The notes beneath the pieces were generated by a model that saw nothing but the letters and a program-made list of their open reading frames with translations, was not told where the DNA came from and did no database searches. Positions 58,644 through 64,000 of a stretch of 64,000 bases of DNA are shown in pieces; within the stretch, counting starts at the first letter, position 1; each line of letters begins with the position of its first letter. The stretch comes from Cacajao melanocephalus (lineage: Eukaryota > Chordata > Mammalia > Primates > Pitheciidae): contig CAUYLG010061931.1 in assembly GCA_963573385.1 (NCBI GenBank), forward strand, positions 35,790 through 99,789, in the 5' to 3' direction. Position numbers and translations under genes: made by a program.

Positions 58644-59489
58644 GCAACCTGTGGCTTGTTTTATGTTTTGTTTGTTTCTGTTCTTGATCCATGTTACAAA
58701 GTGCTTAACAAATAACAAAGAACTAATTTTTTAAATGGTTAAATTAAAACAGAAGGCCATGTGTAGAGGGCCAAACCCTTTATACATATCCTGTGTCACA
58801 ATGGGCTTGAAGTCCATCAGGGCCAGAGCACATACCAAGGGGCCAGGTCCCGCCATCTTACATTCTAGCCTTTTCAGATGTGCAATCCAACATTCATAAT
58901 GCTTGGTGAATGCTGTCTTGATGAACAGCATTCGGGGCACTTGGAAAACAAAGCAAAACAAAATAGGCCACCCCCTCATCAACTTTGAGCAGCTGTTGCG
59001 AAGTCAGCAAGATTGGACCATGTAAACATGTCTCACCAGGTTCATTAGGACATGCCAGCACACATTATTATAACTGAAAATCTTAAGCTAGACTCTCCAT
59101 GCAATAGGTTATTATCACCAGGCTGTTCGGTAACATAGCTTCTCACAGACGTTGTTAACTATATCCACTATCTTTGGACAAAGCTGAACTAGGATGACCC
59201 CTTTTTCAAATTATAACGATCACATCTTTGTATGCCATTATTCTTGAAATGTGATGAATTCATGAGTTTATCAAAAGCCTGCTCTCAAAAATGTTAGCAT
59301 TTCCCCTAGCAAAAACTATGGCTGTTTAAGGACTTTCCCAGAGTTAGGGATAAAAAATAGAAAATCTTTGGAAAAAATAAATGCGTGCTATTGTTAATGT
59401 TCTTGCTATTGTTGGCTTCTTAAATTATCTGGGTACAAACTTAACCATTCTCTTATGTCTGAGAAAAGGCTTTTTTTTTTAGATACCAG
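58644..59489. other. No recognised feature
   Basis: Unique-looking sequence, no coding frame longer than about 85 codons. Confidence 0.4.
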
Positions 59490-59612
59490 ACTTTCTAAAA
59501 TATATGTGCATATGTGTATGTATATATACATATATATGCATATATGTACATATATGTGTGTATATACATATCTGTATATATAGACAAATATGCACACATG
59601 TGCACATATATG
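59490..59612. repeat. TATG/TA/TG-rich simple repeat
   Basis: Irregular array of atatatgtgcatatg, gtatatatacatatat and related words, partly self-complementary. Confidence 0.93.
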
Positions 59613-60553
59613 TAAAGGGCATACAGAAAAAGAGAAAAGAAAATAAGATGTGAAGTACATAAAAATTAGATGTATTTTGATATTAACATATCTTGAAGTA
59701 AATTAAAACTTTCAGCTTCAAGAAAATTTAAACAGTTGTAATTTAAATACATACTTCATTTTAATATAAATGATGCTAAATAAATTGCTTTGAGATATCA
59801 CATCTATGCAGAATCATTCTCTCAATGAACGTAATAGGCTTCCTTGTCAGTAACTTTGATAACCAAAATCAAAACAACAAAAGAACAGAGGATTAACTTC
59901 TGCAATAGCAGATAAAAGTATTATAAAAGGATTATTTAACAGTATTAAAATATTGTCAAATGTGACAATACTTAAGGCTGGAGGCTAGAGGACAGTAGGA
60001 CAGAGCTTTTAAAAACACTGGACAGTGAAGATGTAGTCTAGGGCAATAGCTTGGGTATGGGGAAGTTTAGCTTATAGTTGGCTCTCCAAAAGAATATTTT
60101 TATAAATTTCAAGATTCTGTTGTATGATAAAAAGTATCTAAGGTTCTACACTTCAGTAGTTTTTAAGAGAGCTTCTAGCTAGCCTATATACAGAAATTTG
60201 TTATATTCTGGAAAGTACATCTTCTACTAAGTAAAACAATATAGAGACTAGCCTCCAAAGAGAAAGGACAATTTTGCCCACACTTACTTTGGGTTTATCT
60301 ACCAAATTCTCCCTCTTAACACATACAATTACAGCACTGGGTCCCAGAAGCCATGTCCTTAAAATGTGACATTGCCTGCCTGGTCCAATTTGATTGGACT
60401 GGGTTGGGCCTTTCATTCCACTAGAGCAACAAGTTTGTTTCCAGGACACTGGAATCAGGCATGCTATATTATAAACATAGTTTGGCTGGTTTGTTGAAGA
60501 GAGGAAATATAAACTTAGGAAACTTGAGTAGCTGTTTTCTATTATGTCCACGG
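59613..60553. other. No recognised feature
   Basis: A+T-rich to mid-composition unique-looking sequence. The minus-strand frame 60201-60551 (116 codons) shows no family resemblance. Confidence 0.4.
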
Positions 60554-60766
60554 CAAGCTTGTCTAGCCCACGGCCCCCAGGCTACATGCAGCCCAGGACA
60601 GCTTTGAATGTGGCCCAACACAAATTCATAAACCTCCTTCAATCATTATGAGATTTTCTTTAAAGTTCATCAGCTATCTTTAGTGTTCGTGTATTTTATG
60701 TGTGGACCAAGACAATTCTCCATCTTCCAATGTGGCCCAGGGAAGCCAAAAGATTGAACACTCCTG
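60554..60766 (+). mobile_element. hAT (Charlie-type) non-autonomous DNA transposon
   Basis: 213 bp from caagcttgtctagcccacgg to agattgaacactcctg, with gcagcccaggacagctttga, tttgaatgtggcccaacaca, gtgtattttatgtgtggacc and caatgtggcccagggaagcc. The ends are short imperfect inverted repeats (CA.GxxT...). The flanking 8-mers gtccacgg (60546-60553) and gtctatgg (60767-60774) fit the 8-bp target duplication of hAT elements with two changes. No transposase frame. Confidence 0.88.
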
Positions 60767-60774
60767 GTCTATGG

Positions 60775-61180
60775 GATAGTTATGAGTCTACAGTAAAACA
60801 GAAAAAAAGAAAAATGGAAAGGAGAAGAGAAAGCAATAGATGCAAGAAGAGAGGGAAGATAAAAGTATTTTATCTAGCATTTCAGTTTCTGGCTCTAGTT
60901 TGTTCCTGAGAACCACGTGCAACCTATATTCCAAGAGCTGATCTTTATAATCGTTTTCACCATTTATTTAAGATATTTTGGGTAAGCTTTTAATATTTTT
61001 CAATTAGAGAGTTCCAATAATACAGAAATTGGTAGAAAGATGAGTTAACTGGTAAAACTGAATGAGTTAATACAGAATGATGTGGTTAAGGTTTCATAAA
61101 TTCCAGGATGGATATTCACAACCTTTGTCATACCTTATAATACAAGACAAACCAGACGTATGTACATATTCACACAAATT
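60775..61180. other. No recognised feature
   Basis: Purine-rich around 60795-60860, otherwise unique-looking. Confidence 0.4.
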
Positions 61181-61437
61181 TAGGCACAGTGCCTCATGCC
61201 TGTAACCTCAGAACTTTAGGAGCTAGAAGTAGATGTAACATCTAACAGGAGTTCAAGAACAGCCTGGCCAACATGGTGGAAACTCATCTCTACCAAAAAT
61301 ACAAAAATTATCTGGGTGTGGTGGCAGATGCCTGTAGTCCCAGCTATTGGGAGGCTGAGGCAGTGAGCTGAGATCACACCATTGCACTCCATCCTGGTGA
61401 CAGATGAGACTCTGTATCAAAACATTGAAAAAAAAAA
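61181..61437 (+). mobile_element. Degenerate Alu
   Basis: aggcacagtgcctcatgcct, ggagttcaagaacagcctgg, ggcagatgcctgtagtccca and ttgcactccatcctggtgac, then a 12-base A run. Internal deletions and an odd insertion-like stretch (ctagaagtagatgtaacatc) make it shorter than usual. Confidence 0.9.
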
Positions 61438-61489
61438 AAGATCTATGCACATAATAAGACAATTTAAAAATAAATAATAACAACAATAA

Positions 61490-61693
61490 TAACAAAGAAT
61501 CTTAAAAGCAAAGATAAAAGATACTTTACTTTCAAAGAAGCAACAATAAGACTGACATCTGGTTTCTCAACAGAAACAATACAAGCCAGAAGGTAATAGA
61601 GTGTCATCTTTAAATTTCTGAAAGAAAAGAATTGCCAACCTAGAATTCAAAAGCTAGTGACAATATCCTTCAAAAGTGAAGGTAAAAATAAAG
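61490..61693 (+). mobile_element. Old L1M ORF1 3' fragment
   Basis: gaatcttaaaagcaaagata, aagaagcaacaataagactg, tctcaacagaaacaatacaa, gaagccagaaggtaatag-type text and tccttcaaaagtgaaggtaa follow the end of L1M ORF1. It stops where the younger L1 begins. Confidence 0.8.
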
Positions 61694-62524
61694 ACATTCT
61701 GGAGGTGGCACCAAGACGGAGGAGAGGAGGCAACACTGGAATGCAGCTCCCAGCAAATGAGACACAGAGGGCTAGAGGACTTCAGGTTTCCAAGTGAGGT
61801 ACTGAGTTCATTTCAGGGGGACTGGGAGGACTCTGAAAATAGCCCAGGGAAGGAGCCAAAGCAGGACGAGAGCTGCCCAGGGAGAACAATCCAAGAAATG
61901 GCAGGGCACGTCCCCACCTGGAATGTGCAGCTGGCTTGGAGGGTCGGGGACTTCACCCCCTGGGAGCTAAATTCAGATCCTGTGCTTACCTCATCTCTAC
62001 TGCAACCCACAGTCCACAAGAGCCCCTCCAGACTGAGGGGCACCATGTTATTGATGCAAATCTGAGCCAAGGCTCCTGTCCAATGCCGTAAATTGTCAGC
62101 CAGACCCGGGCAGAAGTTTGGACTAACACCAGCAGGACAGAACTACCTGTCCCACAGAAAGAGGCAGAGTTGAAAGCAGGGAAATAATAGGCCTTAAGGA
62201 CTGGCAGACCTTACCCCCTACAAAACTCAAACTGAAGCCCACATGCCAGAGAGCTTGGCAGCGAATACACCAGTTTGACCCCAACCTGGAAGACTGAGCT
62301 CAGGAAAGGGGAGATGCCACTGGGAAGTCGGGGCTAAATTTCACCTGCAAACAAACCAAGGGGAAGACCATCCACCCAGCAACCTGACTGAATCCAAGGC
62401 AGACCAGCAGCACCTCTACAGGCCAAAAAAGATATAGCTCCAACCACAACAGAAAGGACATCCACTCAGAGATTCCTCCCCAAATCACCAACTTCAAAGA
62501 TCGAAGGAAGATAAATCCATGAAG
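61694..62524 (+). promoter_or_regulatory. L1 5' UTR (internal promoter region)
   Basis: About 830 bp with ggaatgcagctcccagcaaa and gaggtactgagttcatttca early on, homologous to the L1PA-type leader and somewhat shorter than usual. Activity today is unlikely. Confidence 0.82.
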
Positions 62525-63548
62525 ATGGGAAAAAAACAGCGCAAAAAGGATGAAACCTTCAAAGACCAGAACACCTCTTCCCCTCCTAGGGATCACAACT
62601 CCTCCCCATCAAGGGAACAAAACAAGACAGAAAAAGAGTTTGACAAATTGACAGAAGCAGGCTTCAGAAGGTAAGTAATAACAAACTTCTCTAAGTTAAA
62701 AAACCATGTTCTAACTCAATGCAAAGAAACTAAGAACCTTGAAAAAAGGTTAGATGAAATGCTAACTAGAATAACCAGCTTAGAGAAGAACATAAATGAC
62801 TTGATAGAGCTGAAAAACACAGCATGAGAACTTCACGAGGTATGCACAAGTTTCAACAGCTGAATCAACAAAGCAGAAGAAAAGATATCAGAGATAGATA
62901 ATCAAATCAATTAAATAAAATGAGAAGGCAAGATTAGAGAAAAAAGAGTGAAAAGAAATGAACAAAGCCTCCAAGAACTATAGGATTATGTGAAAAGACC
63001 TAATCTACGCTTGATCAGCATACCTGAATGTGACGAGGAGAATGAATCCAAGTTGGAAAACACTCTTCAGGATATTATCCGAGAGAACTTCCCCAACCTA
63101 ACAAGGGAGGCCAACATTCAAATCCAGGATATACAGAGAACACCACAAAGATATTCATCAAGAAGAGCAACCCCAAGACACATAATCCTCAGATTCACAG
63201 AGTTGAAATGAAGGAAGAAATCCTAACGGCAGCCAGAGAGAAAGGTCGAGTCACCCACAAAAGAAAGATCATCAGACTCAGAGCGGATCTGTCAGCAGAA
63301 ACTCCATAAGCTAGAAGGGAGAGGGGGCCAATATTCAACATCCATAAAGAAAAGAACTTTCAACCAAGAATTGCATATCCCACCAAACTAAGCTTCATAA
63401 GTGAAGGAGAAATAAAATCCTTTATGGACAAGTAATTGCGGAGAGATTTCGTCACTACAAGACTGCCTTACAAGAACTTCTGAAGGAAGTACTAAACATG
63501 AAAAGGAACAACCAGTACCAGCCACTGCAAAAACGTACCAAATGGTAA
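62525..63548 (+). pseudogene. L1 ORF1 (RNA-binding protein) pseudogene
   Basis: The start MGKKQRKKDETFKDQ lies at 62525. After 49 codons there is a TAA (62672). Beyond that the coiled-coil region continues as interrupted frames (NLEKRLDEML, SLEKNINDLIELKN at 62755-62820). The RNA-recognition part shows as RPNLRLISIPECDEENESK and RRATPRHIILRF (62990-63211). The last frame ends with TAA at 63546. The length is not a multiple of three, so at least one frameshift is present. It cannot make the chaperone needed for retrotransposition. Confidence 0.9.
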
Positions 63549-63611
63549 AAAGCAACAATGTAATGAAGAAACCACATCAACTAATGGGCAAAACAACCAG
63601 CCAGTGACAAA

Positions 63612-64000
63612 ATGGCAGGATCAAATTCAAACATAACAATATTAACGTTGAATGTAAATGGACTAAATGCCCCAGTCAAAAGACACAGACTGGTAAACTG
63701 GATAAAAAGTCAAGACCCAATGGTGTGCTGTATTCAGGAGACCCATGTCACATGCAAAGACTCACACAGACTCAAAATAAAGGGATGGAAGAAGATCTAC
63801 CAAGCAAATGGAGAGGGAAAAAAAAGCAGGCGTAGCAATCCTAGTCTCTGACAAAACAGACTTTAAACAAACAAAGATCAAAAGAGACAAAGAAGGGCAT
63901 TACATAATGGTAAAAGGATCAATGCAACAAGAAGAGCTAACTATCCTAAATATATATGCACCCAAAGCAGGAGCACCCAGATACATAAAGCAAGTCCCTA
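63612..64000 (+). pseudogene. L1 ORF2, start of endonuclease domain (partial)
   Basis: The frame opens with MAGSNSNITILTLNVNGLNA, exactly 63 nt after the ORF1 stop. The endonuclease residues N in LNVNGLN, the E of CIQETH and the Y of NIYAP (63945-63960) can be read. A frameshift in the A run at about 63817-63828 shifts the frame: the first frame ends at 63851, while the endonuclease continues in another frame (AGVAILVSDKTDF, then EELTILNIYAP) to the window end. The real ORF2 would run about 3.8 kb. Confidence 0.9.

Larger units (their letters stand above)
61694..64000 (+). mobile_element. L1PA/PB-type LINE, 5' UTR to endonuclease, cut by window end
   Basis: Starts near ggaggtggcaccaagacgga and holds the 5' UTR (61694-62524), ORF1 (62525-63548), a 63-nt inter-ORF spacer and the first part of ORF2 (63612 onward). 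The 5' end appears present, so this may be a full-length copy whose remainder lies beyond the window. Both ORFs carry inactivating changes. The 5' UTR start and ORF words place it with older primate-lineage L1s (L1PA/L1PB), not with active human L1. Confidence 0.93.

Noticed and set aside
58264..58734. Frames rich in V-C or Y-I-H-T repeats (up to 132 codons)
   Set aside because: Translation of the TA/CA microsatellite.

Overview
The window is primate nuclear DNA, most probably human. The reasons are several dimeric Alu elements with target-site duplications, primate-type L1 copies, THE1/MST LTR elements, HERV-L, and a deep layer of older mammalian repeats (MIR, L2, MLT1, Tigger, hAT, HAL1). 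I find no intact protein-coding gene, no convincing exon and no promoter. Every sizeable reading frame lies in a repeat, in a nuclear copy of mitochondrial DNA, or in low-complexity sequence. It reads as an A+T-rich gene-poor or deep intronic interval. Repeat family names come from memory of consensus sequences, not from a database search.

Layout. 1-2135: 3' part of an L1 (+). About 4095-10026: a ~5.9 kb nuclear mitochondrial segment (NUMT) running colinearly from the control region through tRNA-Phe, 12S, tRNA-Val, 16S, tRNA-Leu, ND1, tRNA-Ile/Gln/Met and into ND2. An AT minisatellite has expanded inside ND2, and a 5'-inverted L1 sits at the right edge. 11.1-14.7 kb: old L1, HAL1-like, MIR and LTR remnants. 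14826-14904: a near-perfect hairpin explained by no repeat I recognise. 14975-22057: a nearly full-length old L1 (-), split by an MST/THE1-type LTR. 22-36 kb: mostly unique-looking DNA with scattered MIR, L2, MLT1 and THE1 remnants. 37.9-46 kb: a dense Alu/LTR cluster with an almost complete MST/THE1 element (LTR-internal-LTR), nested Alu insertions and two inverted Alu pairs. 46-52.7 kb: sparse old repeats, including a MIR inserted in an L2. 52.8-55.0 kb: a HERV-L pol remnant (RNase H, integrase, dUTPase) split by an Alu. 57.3-61.4 kb: tandem Alus, an MLT1 carrying a long TA/CA microsatellite, a hAT element with an 8-bp target duplication, and one Alu. 61694-64000: the 5' half of an L1PA/PB-type element, cut by the window end.

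There is no gene cooperation to describe. The content is layered insertion history: the NUMT and the L2/MIR/HAL1 layer first, then MLT1 and HERV-L, then L1 and MST/THE1, then Alu, then simple-repeat growth and local duplications. The items most worth checking are the 79-nt hairpin near 14.87 kb, the old mitochondrial control region with a CSB1-CSB2 repeat array, the minisatellite born inside the NUMT, and the exact 29-bp tandem duplication in the LTR at 19.1 kb.
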